Shown here in pieces: positions 1-10,414 of a stretch of 64,000 bases of DNA. Position 1 is the first letter of the stretch, and each line of letters opens with the position of its first letter. Location: the NCBI RefSeq assembly GCF_963082655.1, contig NC_081552.1:121012907-121076906 (forward strand), read 5' to 3'. The notes under the pieces were generated by a model. That model saw only the letters and a list, made by a program, of their open reading frames with translations, had not been told where the DNA came from and searched no databases. The translations under genes were made by a program, and so were the position numbers. The DNA comes from Stomoxys calcitrans (Eukaryota; Arthropoda; Insecta; Diptera; Muscidae).

Positions 1-453
1 CTTTTATGAAGTTTGTCAATAGCAACTTTATTTAGCCTTATTCCATATATGTAGTCCAAGGTGTATACAAGTTCCTTAAACGACTCTGTGTATGATTTCG
101 AATCATTTTTGAAGCCCTATATAAATTTTGAAATAGAGGCATACTTCAGCATGACTTAAATAACTTCTAAACGTTTTTTACACCTCGGCAAAATAGAATG
201 AAGAAATGTGGATTTTGTTCAAATATCTATTTATTATACTTATTTATGGCCCATTTCAGGTATAAGAAACAATCGTAAAAAGGGGTCCACATAGCTTCTT
301 TTTAACTATCTCCTGTAGTCCAATTTTGTTTAAAAAATTACTATGAATTTTTTATAGGTAGGTTTATTACACTTTCATTGATACGGTGGATTTCCTGGGA
401 ATTTGACATTGCGAAGCAGGTAACATTTGTCTGCATCAAATCTATATATATTA
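1..453 (-). pseudogene. Transib transposase 5' fragment, first copy
   Basis: On the minus strand this encodes a degraded N-terminus matching the transposase at 28000-28235, including the recognisable stretch KNDSKSYTESFKELVYTLD. It is followed by the 5' non-coding part of the element, up to the segment shared with 28510-28533. The start codon and several other codons are mutated. The fragment continues into the material before the window, which in the second copy is 9052-9961. It ends abruptly where an X repeat starts at 454. Confidence 0.8.
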
Positions 454-2188
454 CTAGCTGACCCAGGCCCGCTCCGCTGCGCCTTCTTTTACCTTATATG
501 GAACAAAAGTTTCCTTGGAATATTTATTTTCGACAATTAAAGATTTTTTAGTGAAATACCATGCTACGAAAATAGTATATCGCTTGACTAACAGTTTAAC
601 AATATAAGTGCCTTTATCTGAATCCCCTTATGATCTTTATTCGTCTACGAATTTAAGTTTGGATGTAAGGTGTACTCCCAGATACTTGGCCCTGAAAAAA
701 TATCAGCATCGTGCTCTTCTCTCAAATGCCATTTATTTAAACCCCATATTGCCATTGGCTTAAGAGGAGTTTATAGGATGAGGCGTCCCCCAAACACATG
801 GCCCCAAAATAGGTTATCATTTGGATATCAAATTCGTATTCTACACCCAAATTCCTTTATTTGAGCCCCATATTGCGATGGTCACTAAAAAATTGCGGTG
901 TGTGAGGTATTTTGGGAAAGTGGTTGACCTCCAGAAAATTAGTTCCAAAAATGGGTATCAATTCTTACTCTACCCCCCAATACTTTTCATTTAGGCCTAC
1001 TTTGTCATGGTCGGTAAATATGCCCGATTTAGGGGTGTTTTGGGAATTGGGGTGGTCGCCCAAACACTAAGCCCGGAAAATATATCAGCAAAGTGCTCTA
1101 TTCTCATATATCTACAATATATATCATTTATTTGAACCCCATATTGCCATTGGCCTCAAAATTGTATATCAAATTCGTTTTCAAATCTCATTTAAACTCC
1201 TTATTGCAAAAGTCAGCAAATATGTCCGGTTTGGGGTATTGGCCCTAAAACTATAAATATTTAGTTCCACTCTCTTTGAGTCCCAAATTGATTGTCTTGG
1301 TGAGCAAATACCCCAATCCTATTTGGGGGTTGTTATGGTGGTGGGACCTCCCCTAGACAGTTGGTCCCTTATGTTGATATCAGATACGTGGTCTACTCCC
1401 AAATACCTTAAATTTGAGCCCCATATTTCCATAGTCGGCAAACATGACCGGCTTGGGGGGGTGTTTTGGAGGATGGGCGGCCACTCAGTGAGTTGGCCTT
1501 GAAAATATATATCGGATTCGTATTCCACTTTAAAAACTCTCTTATTTGAGCCTCATATTGCAAAAGTCAGCAAATACTTCCTATTTGGGTGGTGTTGTGA
1601 GTTGGTGTGGTCCCATAGAAACTTTTCCCAAATATTGATATCAGATTCGTGTTTTACTCCCAAAGACCTTTCATTTGAGCCCCATATGGCTATGGTCGTA
1701 AATTTGTCCCCTTTGGGGGAGGTTTTTGGGAAGAGGCTGCCCTCAAACACTTTGTCCCATATTTGGATATCAGAATCTAATTCTACACTCATATACCTTT
1801 TATATAAGGCCCCCCTAACACTTGGTCCGACAAATGGATATCAGATACGTTTTCTTATCCTAAATACCTTTCGTTTGAGTTCCATATTGTCGTGATTGGT
1901 CTAAATATATGTTTGGTAGGTTTTAGGGTGGGGCAGACCCCCACAAAAATTTCGCTTAAATCGCACCACCCATCTCCGGGATCTGGCGTTTCTGAAAATT
2001 AGGGTAAGGGGGAGGGTCCGTCCCCCCTTCAGATATCAAAAAATGTAGTACCCTATTTTCACCACGTGGCCATTACGCACCATTTGTGAAAATGTCAAGA
2101 AAATCGGTTCAGCCGTTTCTGAGTCTATAAGGAACACACAAACATACAAACAAACAAATAAATCTACAAACAAACACAAATTGATTTT
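454..2188 (+). repeat. X repeat (CTAGCTGACCC family)
   Basis: It starts with CTAGCTGACCCAGGCCCGC and the 'tactttatatggaac'-like head. The body is degenerate units of about 120-140 bp carrying 'catttgagccccatattg' and 'gatatcagattcgt' motifs. It closes with a 'ttcagccgtttctgagtctata' segment and AAAC-rich tail. No coding capacity is apparent; ORFs in it are short and in-unit. I cannot place it in a named superfamily. Confidence 0.85.
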
Positions 2189-3811
2189 TATACCCTCCAC
2201 CATAAGATGGGGGGTATACTAATTTCGTCATTCTGTTTGTAACTACTCGAAATATTCGTCTGAGACCCCATAAAGTATATATATTCTTGATCGTCGTGAC
2301 ATTTTATGTCGATCTAGCCATGTCCGTCCGTCCGTCTGTCTGCCGAAAGCACGCTAACTTCCGAAGGAGTAAAGCTAGCCGCTTGAAATTTTGCACAAAT
2401 ACTTCTTATTAGTGTAGGTCGGTTGGTATTGTAAATGGGCCATATGGGTCCATGTTTTGATATAGCTGCCATTTAAACCGATCTTGGGTCTTGATTTCTT
2501 GAGCCTCTAGAGGGCGCAATTCTTATCCGATTGGAATGAAATTTTGCACGATGTGTTTTGTTATGATATCCAACAACTGTGCCAAGTATAGTTCAAATCG
2601 GTCCATAACCTGATATAGCTGCCATATAAACCGATCTTGGGTCTTGACTTCTTGAGCCTCTAGCGTGCGCAATTCTTATCCGATCAAAATGAAATTTTGC
2701 ACGACGTGTTTTGTTATGATATCCAACAACTGTGTAAGTATCGTTCAAATCGGTCGATAACCTGATATAGCTGCCATATAAACCGATTTTGGGTCTTGAC
2801 TTCTTGAGCCTCTAGCGTGCGCAATTCTTATCCGATCAGAATGAAATTTTGCACGACGTGTTTTGCTATGATGTTCAACATCTGTGCCAAGTATGGTTCA
2901 AATCGGCCCATAACCTGATATAGCTGCCATATAAACCGATCTTGGGTCTTGACTTCTTGAGCCTCTAGAGGGCGCAATTCTTATCCGAATGGAATGGAAT
3001 TTCGCACGACGTGTTTCGTTGTGGTACCCAACAACTGTGCCTAGTATGGTTTAAATCGGTCCATAACCTGATATAGCTGCCATATAAACCGATCTTGGGT
3101 CTTGACTTCTTGAGCCTCTAGAGTGCGCAATTTTTATCCAATTGGAATGAATTTTTGCACGAAGTATTTCATTATGATATCCAACAACTGTGCCAAGTGT
3201 GGTTGAAATCGGTCCATAACCTGATATAGCTGTCATATAAACAGATCTGGGGATTTGACTTCTTGAGCTTCTAGAGGGCGCAATTCCTATCCGATTTGGC
3301 TGAAATTTTGCATGACGCATTTTATTTTTACTTTCAACAACAGTGTCAAATAAGGTTCAAATCGGTTCATAACCTGATATAGCTGCCATATAAACCGATC
3401 TGGGATCTTGACTTCTTGACCCCTAGAAGTCGCAATTATTATCCGATATGCCTGAAATTTTGTACGACGGATCCTCTCATGACCATCAACAAACGTGTTT
3501 ATTATGGTCTGAATCGGTCTATAGCCCGATACAGATCCCATAAAAATCGTTCTCTCTGTTTTACTTCGTGAGCCCCAATGGGCGCAATTCTTATACGAAT
3601 TGGCTGAAATTTTACACAGGTCTCCAACATATAATTTAATTGTGGTCCGAACCGGACCATATCTTGATATCGTTTTAATAGCAGAGCAACTCTTTTCTTA
3701 TGTCCTTTTTTGCCTAAGAAGAGATGCCGGGAAAAGAACTCGACAAATGCGATCCATGGTGGAGGGTATATAAGATTCGGCCCGGCCGAACATAGCACGC
3801 TTTTACTTGTT
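2189..3811 (+). mobile_element. DINE-1-like element, subfamily I
   Basis: A complete non-autonomous element. It has a 5' TATACCCTCCACCAT subterminal repeat, a leader with 'aaagtatatatattcttgatc' and 'gtccgtccgtctgtc', and about nine ~150-bp internal units (ATAGCTGCCATATAAACCGATC). The inverted subterminal copy (ATGGTGGAGGGTATA), a TTCGGCCCGGCCGAA hairpin and a CGCTTTTACTTGTT end follow. This matches the known DINE-1/Helentron-associated plan. It lies at the end of an X repeat. Confidence 0.8.
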
Positions 3812-4060
3812 ATATTTAAGATCGCTCCGTCCAGACCACATTTCTACTAGCCAATACCTTTCATTTGAGTTCCATATTGGTAATATCTCCAATATGCCTA
3901 TTTGAGAAGGTTTTGGGATCGAGGCGGTAGTACATGTACTCCCATCCTATACAATCTGTGGAACTTTCAAGAAAATCGGTTCAGCCGTTTTCAAGTCTAT
4001 TCGGAATAAAAAAAAACACACTTTGAGTTCTATATACTCGTAATAAATAGATAGTTAGTC
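3812..4060 (+). repeat. Y repeat tail
   Basis: The last part of a Y-type repeat: one 'tttcatttgagttccatattg' unit, then 'aaaatcggttcagccgttttc' and an A-rich end. It directly follows the DINE hairpin end. The next 110 bases (4061-4171) show nothing recognisable. Confidence 0.65.
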
Positions 4061-4171
4061 CATTAGCGATATTGCTCATTTTTGCTAAAGCCATGCGTGT
4101 GAAATACCGATAACATGCACTCAATGTAATACCCACAATTTATGTAGTACCCTAGTCCACTACTAAATTTG

Positions 4172-4712
4172 AACAAGTAAAAGCACGCTAAATTCGGCCG
4201 GGCCGCATCTTGGGAACCCACCAGCAAGGATTCTGCTAAAAATGTATACAGAATATATTTAGTTGAAGGGCATTATTTTATCGTACATACCAAGCTAGCA
4301 AAAATTAAAGCTTCTAGCAACCTTATATGACTGATCGAGAGGCCGGTTTACATAGGAGCTATATCAGGTTATAGACTGATTTGGACCGATATTTGGAACA
4401 GTTGTTGGAACAGAACACCGCATGCAAAATTTCAAGAAAATCGGACCAAAATTGCGGTTTGTAAGGACACAAGAAGCCATATCGGGAGATCGGTTTGTAT
4501 GGGAGCTATATCAGGTTATTAACCGATTCGGGCTGTTGTTGGAAGTCTTAACAGAACACTACATGCAACATTTCAAACAAATCAGACAAAAATTGCGGCT
4601 TGTAAGGGCTCATGAAGTCAAATCGGGAGATAGGTTTATATGGGAGCTATATCTAAATCTGAACCAATATGGCCCATTTGCAATCCCCAACGACCTGCAT
4701 CAGCATTCAATA
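4172..4712 (-). mobile_element. DINE-1-like element, subfamily III, truncated
   Basis: It opens with AACAAGTAAAAGCACGC and the hairpin TTCGGCCGGGCC, then 'ttgggaacccacca', which marks a third subfamily (another member is at 43829). About two and a half internal units follow. The element is cut off before its TATACCC end, where LINE sequence begins. Confidence 0.7.
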
Positions 4713-4736
4713 TTTTAATATTCTGCACAACGGCAG

Positions 4737-5237
4737 GATTGAAATTTGTGGATCTAAAAAGATGGATCAGCAGAGGAACACCTCAAGGAGTTGCACTGTC
4801 CACACTACTTTGAAATATAGCCATTAACAATATATTATTGTCTTTGCGCAAAGAGTAAAATAACTGGGTGTTTTGTTGGACAGGAAATTAACTTCAAATC
4901 CAACATATTGGAAAGGACAAGAAAAGCAATTCATGCCCTGTACACCTGCAAGAGAGCCATTGGAAAATGTTGGGGGTTTAGACCACGCGTCACGTATTGG
5001 GTATATATTGCAGTTGTCAGACCTATAGCGCTTTATGGTGTTGTAATCTGGTGGACGGTGCCTCAAAAATCCACCTACTGTTCAATACTCAACCAGATCC
5101 AAAGGATGGCTTGTTTGAGCATCAGAGCCGCACTGAGGAAGACACCACCTAATGCACTGAATTTTATGCTACATCTAATGCCTCTGGACATTGTGCCTAG
5201 ACAAACTGCCGTGATTCTAAGGAAGCTTCTGCTTTAG
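4737..5237 (+). pseudogene. LINE reverse transcriptase fragment
   Basis: The RT motif RGTPQGVALSTLL lies at about 4772-4812 and is followed at once by a stop. The sequence then jumps to LLDRKL and the thumb region (4908-5237), with ERTRKAIHALYTCKRAIGK, a WGFRPRVTYWVY segment, VVRPIALYGVVIWW and QRMACLSIRAALRKTPPNAL. The segment that should carry the catalytic F/YADD is missing between about 4855 and 4860, so this RT cannot be active. It resembles the 3' half of RT in LOA/R1/I-type LINEs. It is preceded by a truncated DINE and followed by a MITE inserted in the linker. Confidence 0.75.
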
Positions 5238-5424
5238 TCATGTGGCGGCTACGGACACTGTGTTATCTTTGATACAATGTCCAATGTTCCCCGCAGTGTG
5301 GATTACACACTACCTGAGCCCCTTTTTGATAAAAATTACTGTACCACTATTCCTGATAGAACCGATTGGAACTACGATATCCCTGGTAAGTTGTATAAAC
5401 TTCTATAAGGGTAGTTACAAACTA

Positions 5425-5660
5425 TTGGGTTGCCCAAAAAGTAATTGCAAATTTTTCATATAGTCGGCGTTGACAAATTTTTTCACAGCTTGTGACTCTG
5501 TAATTGCATTCATTCTTCTGTCAGTTATCAGCTGTTACTTTTAGCTAGCTTTAGAAAAAAAGTGTAAAAAAGTATATTTGATTAAAGTTCATTCTAAGTT
5601 TTATTAAAAATGCATTTACTTTCTTTTAAAAAATCCGCAATTACTTTTTGGGCAACCCAA
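5425..5660. mobile_element. 236-bp mariner-derived MITE
   Basis: Flanked by TA on both sides, with terminal inverted repeats TTGGGTTGCCCAAAAAGTAA and its complement. Its left ~150 bp match the left end of the mariner at 6005 and its right ~80 bp match that element's right end. It is therefore an internally deleted mariner, not an unrelated MITE. It sits in the LINE linker. Confidence 0.9.
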
Positions 5661-5849
5661 TATATGGCCAGGTAAGCTTTGGGGTGTACTCTAAAGATCT
5701 AGAACTGGTCATATCGAAAAGGCTACCCGACCACTGCTATATATAACAAGCGGAGATTGTTACAATTAAGGAAGTGGTGGAATGGCTAATATATAATGTC
5801 ATAACGACGATTGGCATTACAATATTCTCATACAGCCTTTAAATCGAGA

Positions 5850-6000
5850 TTGCGGAACAGTTAAAAATTCACCTGCTCTGGGTGCCGAGCCACAGAGATA
5901 TCCCAGGGAATTCTAAAACGGAAGAGCTTGGGAGACTAGGACCTATCTTACACATTCCATGTATACTGGAATCTGTTGGTATGCCTCTTACGTGTTGTAA
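5850..6000 (+). pseudogene. LINE RNase H domain C-terminal fragment
   Basis: The frame reads LLWVPSHRDIPGNSKTEELG and later VGMPLTCCK. This matches the last RNase H motif (H-x-G-x3-GN-x2-A/T-D-E-L-A) of RNase H-bearing LINEs. Glu replaces the usual Asp of DELA. The rest of the domain upstream (5663-5850) is too decayed to read with confidence. The mariner at 6005 follows directly. Confidence 0.6.
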
Positions 6001-6004
6001 GCTA

Positions 6005-6954
6005 TTGGGTTGCCCAAAATGTAATTGTCGGTTATATAGTAGTAATATAGTCGGCGTTGACAAATTTTTTCAACGGCTTGTGACTCTTTAATTGCATTTT
6101 TTCTTCTGTCAGTTATCAGCTGTTACCTTTAGCTTGCTTTAGAAAAAAAGTGCGCGAAATTTTGTTTACTTTTGTTTGTTTGGCGTCAATTTTAATATGG
6201 GTACCACATGTATTGAAAGAAATTCATTTAACAAACCGAATCAACGCTTGTGATATGCACCTTAAACGCAATAAATTCGATCCGTTTTTAAAACGAATCA
6301 TAACTGGAGATGGAAAATGAATTGTTTACAACAACGATAGTCGAAAACGATCATGGTCCAAGCATGGTGAACCAGCTCAAACCACTTCAAAGGCTGATAT
6401 CCACCAAAAGAAGGTTATGCTGTCTGTTTGGTGGGATTGGAAGGGTGTGGTATATTTTGAGCTGCTTCCAAGGAACCAAACGATTAATTCGGATGTTTAC
6501 TGTCAACAATTGGACAAATTGAATACAGCCATCAAGGAGAAGCGACCAGAATTGGTCAATCGTAAAGGTGTCATATTCCACCAGGACAACGCTAGACCGC
6601 ACACATCTTTGGTCACTCGCCAAAAACTGAGTGAGCTTGGCTGGGAACTTTTGATGCATCCACCATATAGCCCTGAACTTGCACCATCATTCTACCATTT
6701 ATTTCGATCTTTGCAGAACTCCTTAAATGGTAAAACTTTTGGGCAATGATGAGGCTATAAAATCGCACTTGCTTCAGTTTTTTGCAGATAAAGGCCAGAA
6801 GTTCTATGAGCATGGAATACTAAATTTGCCAGGAAGATGGCAAAAGGTTATCGAACAAAATGACAATTATATATTTGATTAAAGTTCATTGTAAGTTTTA
6901 TTAAAAATGCATTTAATTTTTTTTTAAATCCGCAATTACTTTTTGGGCAACCCA
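6005..6954 (+). mobile_element. mariner element, internally deleted and inactive
   Basis: TA-flanked, with terminal inverted repeats TTGGGTTGCCCAAAA and TTTTTGGGCAACCCA, 950 bp. A usual mariner is about 1.3 kb; the missing part is the 5' third of the transposase. It was inserted in the LINE at a TA. The 236-bp MITEs at 5425 and 48677 derive from the same family. Confidence 0.9.
6198..6882 (+). pseudogene. mariner transposase remnant
   Basis: The frame begins mid-protein with WVPHVLKEIHLTNRINACDM, so the N-terminal helix-turn-helix DNA-binding region is gone. The first catalytic Asp survives in ITGDGK (6309-6311), but the Trp after it is a stop (TGA at 6318-6320). The second Asp survives in FHQDNARPH (6585-6587). 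The third Asp of the D,D34D triad is Phe (PSFYHLF, codon 6690-6692). A one-base shift near 6740 moves the end (LPGRWQKVIEQND) to another frame, and the final stop is at 6880. It belongs to the mariner branch of Tc1/mariner and is certainly inactive. Confidence 0.9.
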
Positions 6955-7019
6955 TAAGTTTTCAGGACCAGGCCCGAAGCATAACGAATGATAGATTGTC
7001 ACAAGAGGGTGCTGAGATC

Positions 7020-7257
7020 ATTCCAAGACTATGTGTCCTAATCAAAACTTGAAGAGGTCTACAGCTTTCTGTCACTGGCAAGAACAGATGTCTCAGTCAT
7101 TGTGTCCCTCATGATAGGAAAACGTGCTGACAGACTGAAGGTTGCCAGCAACGACTTTTGCTGTAGCTGTGAAGACATCGAAGAAGAAGAGACTATAGAA
7201 CACCTTCTGTGTGTGTGTCCCGCAATGGCAGTCAGAAGGACTTCCACTCTTGGTTCT
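7020..7257 (+). pseudogene. LINE ORF2 C-terminal Cys/His region
   Basis: The frame reads KRADRLKVASNDFCCSCED, EEEETIEHLLCVCPAMAVRR. This is the C-x2-C...H-x4-C motif that ends the ORF2 of many insect LINEs, after RNase H. A stop follows LGSHCF, and the next segment (to about 7400) reads on in the same style with stops. The region belongs to the LINE starting at 4737. Confidence 0.7.
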
Positions 7258-7410
7258 CATTGCTTCTGAAAACCTATCTGATGCAGCGGGTGTGAACATT
7301 TGCAAGTTGTTGGGCTTTTTAAAGCGACCTGGATGGTTCAACTGAAGGAAGCATCTTCCTTCTTCAGTTCGTGTGGTATCGCAATGGACGAAAACGTCTA
7401 AGTAAGTCTT

Positions 7411-8542
7411 ACCTGGCACAGTTGTTGGAAGATATGCGACCCAATAAAGTATATATATTCTGGATCGTCTCGACATTTTGATTCGGTCTAGCCATGTCCG
7501 TCCGTCCGTCTGTCGAAGTCACGGTAGCGGTCGAACACGTAACGCTTGCCGCTTGAAATTTTGCACAGATACTTACTATTAATCTAGGTCGTTGGGGATT
7601 GCAAATGAGCCATATCGGTTCTAATTTGGATATAGCTCCTATAAAAACCGATCTCCCGATTTGACTTCTTGAGCCCCTAGAAGCCGCAATTTTCGTCCGA
7701 TGTGACTGATATTTTGCACGTGGTGTTTCAGAATCACTTCCAACAACTGTGCTTGGTATAGTTTAAATCAGTTCATGACCTGATATAGCTGCCATATAAA
7801 CCGATCTTTAGTCTTGACTTTTTGAGCTTTTAGAAGGAGCAATTCTTATCCGATTTGGATGTAATATTGCAAGTGGTATTTTGGTATCACTTCCAACAAC
7901 TGTGCGAAGTATGGTCTAAATCGGTCTACAACCTGGAATAGCTGCCGTATAGACCGGTCTTGGAACTTGACTTATTATGCAGCTAGAGGGCGCAATTTTA
8001 ACCGTTTTAGCTGAAATTTTGCACGACTTGTTTTTTTATGACTTCCAACTACAGTGCTTAGTATGGCGCAAATCGGTACATAGCCTGATGTAACTGCCAT
8101 ATAAATCGATCTGGGATCTTGACTTCTTGGGCCTCTATAGGGCGCAATTCTCATTCGACTTGGCAGAAAATTTGTAACACGGCTTCTCCCATGATCTTCA
8201 ATATACGTGTCCAGTATGGTCTGAATAGATATATAGCTTGATGCAGCTCCCATATAAACCCGATATTGCTCCCGATATTGCTTCTTGAGCCCTTACAAGG
8301 CGCAATTCTTATCGAAATAGACTGAAATCTTTCACAATGACTTCTACAATGCTTGGCATTCAATTCGTTAATGGTTCGAATCGGACTATAAATTGATATA
8401 GCTCCAATTGCATAACAGATCTCATTCATTATTTTTTGTTTGCCTAAAAAGAGATACCGCGCAAAGAACCCGACAAATGCGATCCATGGTGGAGAGTATA
8501 TAAGATTCTGCCCGGCCTAACTTAGCACGCTCTTACTTGTTA
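7411..8542 (+). mobile_element. DINE-1-like element, subfamily I, 5' rearranged
   Basis: It lacks the TATACCC end and joins the LINE within a unit-like 'tggcacagttgttggaaga', then jumps to 'aataaagtatatatattctgg' and the GTCCGTCCGTCTGTC leader. About six internal units follow, then ATGGTGGAGAGTATA, a degraded hairpin (TTCTGCCCGGCC) and a CTCTTACTTGTT end. Bases 8543-8689 show nothing recognisable. Confidence 0.75.
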
Positions 8543-8689
8543 GGTATATGCGAGTGTAATATAATCAAATTAGAATTATCAAGAAGTTGGGATATTATTG
8601 TACAAACTTACCGTATGATTAATTTTTATTAATTTATGCTATGTAAAAGTTGGCACTATAGTTGCTTTTCCCGAAAAATTTTCGCGTCG

Positions 8690-8851
8690 AATTTGCTGAA
8701 ATTTTGCATGCAGTGCTCTGTTATGACTTCCAATGACTGTGCCAAGTACGGTCCAAATTGGTCTATAATCTAATATAGCTCCCATATAAACCAAATACCC
8801 GATTTGGCTTGTTGAGCCCTTACAAGCCGTAATTTGTGTATAATTTGGCCT
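8690..8851 (+). repeat. DINE internal units cut by the gap
   Basis: One DINE unit ('tgaaattttgcatgcagtg', 'aatatagctcccatataaacc') runs into the N gap. In the second copy the same sequence continues from 18813 for 2.4 kb. Confidence 0.75.
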
Positions 8852-9051
8852 NNNNNNNNNNNNNNNNNNNNNNNNNNNNNNNNNNNNNNNNNNNNNNNNN
8901 NNNNNNNNNNNNNNNNNNNNNNNNNNNNNNNNNNNNNNNNNNNNNNNNNNNNNNNNNNNNNNNNNNNNNNNNNNNNNNNNNNNNNNNNNNNNNNNNNNNN
9001 NNNNNNNNNNNNNNNNNNNNNNNNNNNNNNNNNNNNNNNNNNNNNNNNNNN
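8852..9051. other. Assembly gap, 200 N
   Basis: Exactly 200 N, a size typical of a placeholder. Open frames drawn across it are meaningless. Confidence 1.
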
Positions 9052-10414
9052 GAAATACCGAAATTGAGAGCATTTTCGTTTACTAAATTTTCGGCACACT
9101 TTTCCTCGAATTGCCCATTCTTCTTGCCTCAAATATTACATGTCCAATTGGACATAACGCCAGTCAATGCATTTGCTACCTTTCCATTTATCATAGTGAG
9201 TTGTGGTTGAAACGGAACTTTTATATTTCTTCCGGATTGGTTTACAACAATCATGACTAATGCAGCAATTTCTTTCTTTATTTCGTCCACCAAACTCGTG
9301 TTGTGTTCCGGTCTTCCTTTGTATACTCGAACCGAATTGGGCGACATAAATAATTTGACCCAGGCATTCTATTTAACCTATATCTTCAAATGCATTTTCT
9401 TTAGATGATGAAGTTTGGTCCTTGCACAATCTCATTCTCAATGGTATTAATGATGCCATAAAAATGGATGTGAAGTTGGTATCTATTTCTGTTTTTTGAT
9501 TATATTCGGAAAATCCAGATGATCCATCACAACCCCATTTGCTGCTCAAAACTACTTATCACATGCATTCAACTGTTCTTCAGTAAAATTATTGTAGATA
9601 CAATTCTTACAGATGTATTTTCAAGAAAATCAATAAGTTTACTCTTGCTTTAAAATCGTCCACATATATATTGGATGGCACCATTTTCGTCCTAGTACTG
9701 TATAATTTATGTTTTAATGGTAAACAACCCAAACTCTTTCATGAAGAGCCTTCCTCATTGTTGCGTATTTTTTATTTCTTGAGAGGCCTAGGTTCAAAAA
9801 AAGAGCCAGTACATCTTCCTCTGTGAACTGCGTAGTTGATTTTGGAGTTGGAATACTTTCTACCATCCTCTTTAACCTCTTCGGGGATGCTACTGGTAAT
9901 AGACCGACAATTTGTTCAAAATATTTTGGTTGTGTTTTTCACAATGCCGTTTTGAACGCATCTTTTATGAAGTTTGTCAATAGCAACTTTATTTAGCCTT
10001 ATTCCATATATGTAGTCCAAGGTGTATACAAGTTCCTTAAACGACTCTGTGTATGATTTCGAATCATTTTTGAAGCCCTATATAAATTTTGAAATAGAGG
10101 CATACTTCAGCATGACTTAAATAACTTCTAAACGTTTTTTACACCTCGGCAAAATAGAATGAAGAAATGTGGATTTTGTTCAAATATCTATTTATTATAC
10201 TTATTTATGGCCCATTTCAGGTATAAGAAACAATCGTAAAAAGGGGTCCACATAGCTTCTTTTTAACTATCTCCTGTAGTCCAATTTTGTTTAAAAAATT
10301 ACTATGAATTTTTTATAGGTAGGTTTATTACACTTTCATTGATACGGTGGATTTCCTGGGAATTTGACATTGCGAAGCAGGTAACATTTGTCTGCATCAA
10401 ATCTATATATATTA
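9052..10414 (-). pseudogene. Degenerate Transib transposase fragment (copy A)
   Basis: A diverged minus-strand paralogue of the transposase at 27048-28235, plus its 5' flank. It starts at the gap, inside a part of the protein that the 24892 element has lost. That part reads ALTGVMSNWTCNI, a stop where Cys is expected, then GKKNGQFEEKCAEN: a Cys-x2-Cys-like region. About 220 bp corresponding to 27861-28080 are deleted at about 9968. Several stops and frameshifts are present. The element ends at 10414 against an X repeat, so its right inverted repeat is gone. Confidence 0.8.

Larger units (their letters stand above)
4737..7410 (+). mobile_element. 5'-truncated RNase H-bearing LINE (LOA/I-like)
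   Basis: A non-LTR retrotransposon remnant on the plus strand. In order it shows an RT fragment (about 4740-5237), an RNase H end (about 5865-5999) and a C-terminal Cys/His motif region (about 7030-7260). All parts are broken by stops and frameshifts. Two mariner-family insertions (5425-5660 and 6005-6954) interrupt it. The RT to RNase H to Cys/His order is known for RNase H-bearing LINE clades; the exact clade is inference. Confidence 0.75.
1..8851. repeat. First copy of a ~9.96-kb-offset near-identical duplication
   Basis: Bases 1-8851 reappear at 9962-18812 with constant offset 9961. Comparing line by line I noticed one substitution (c at 6722, t at 16683) and no indel. This copy ends exactly where the N gap begins. 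It may be a true tandem duplication or two unmerged contigs or haplotypes; the gap position favours the second. Confidence 0.95.

Noticed and set aside
2310..2345. GTCCGTCCGTCTGTC tract as an independent microsatellite
   Set aside because: It recurs at the same place in the leader of every DINE, so it is part of the element.
7093..7476. 127-codon minus-strand ORF
   Set aside because: It is antisense to the LINE Cys/His region and DINE leader; the plus frame has the recognisable motif.
8639..9210. ORFs of 77-144 codons on both strands across the gap
   Set aside because: They consist mostly of unknown residues from the 200 N and have no biological meaning.
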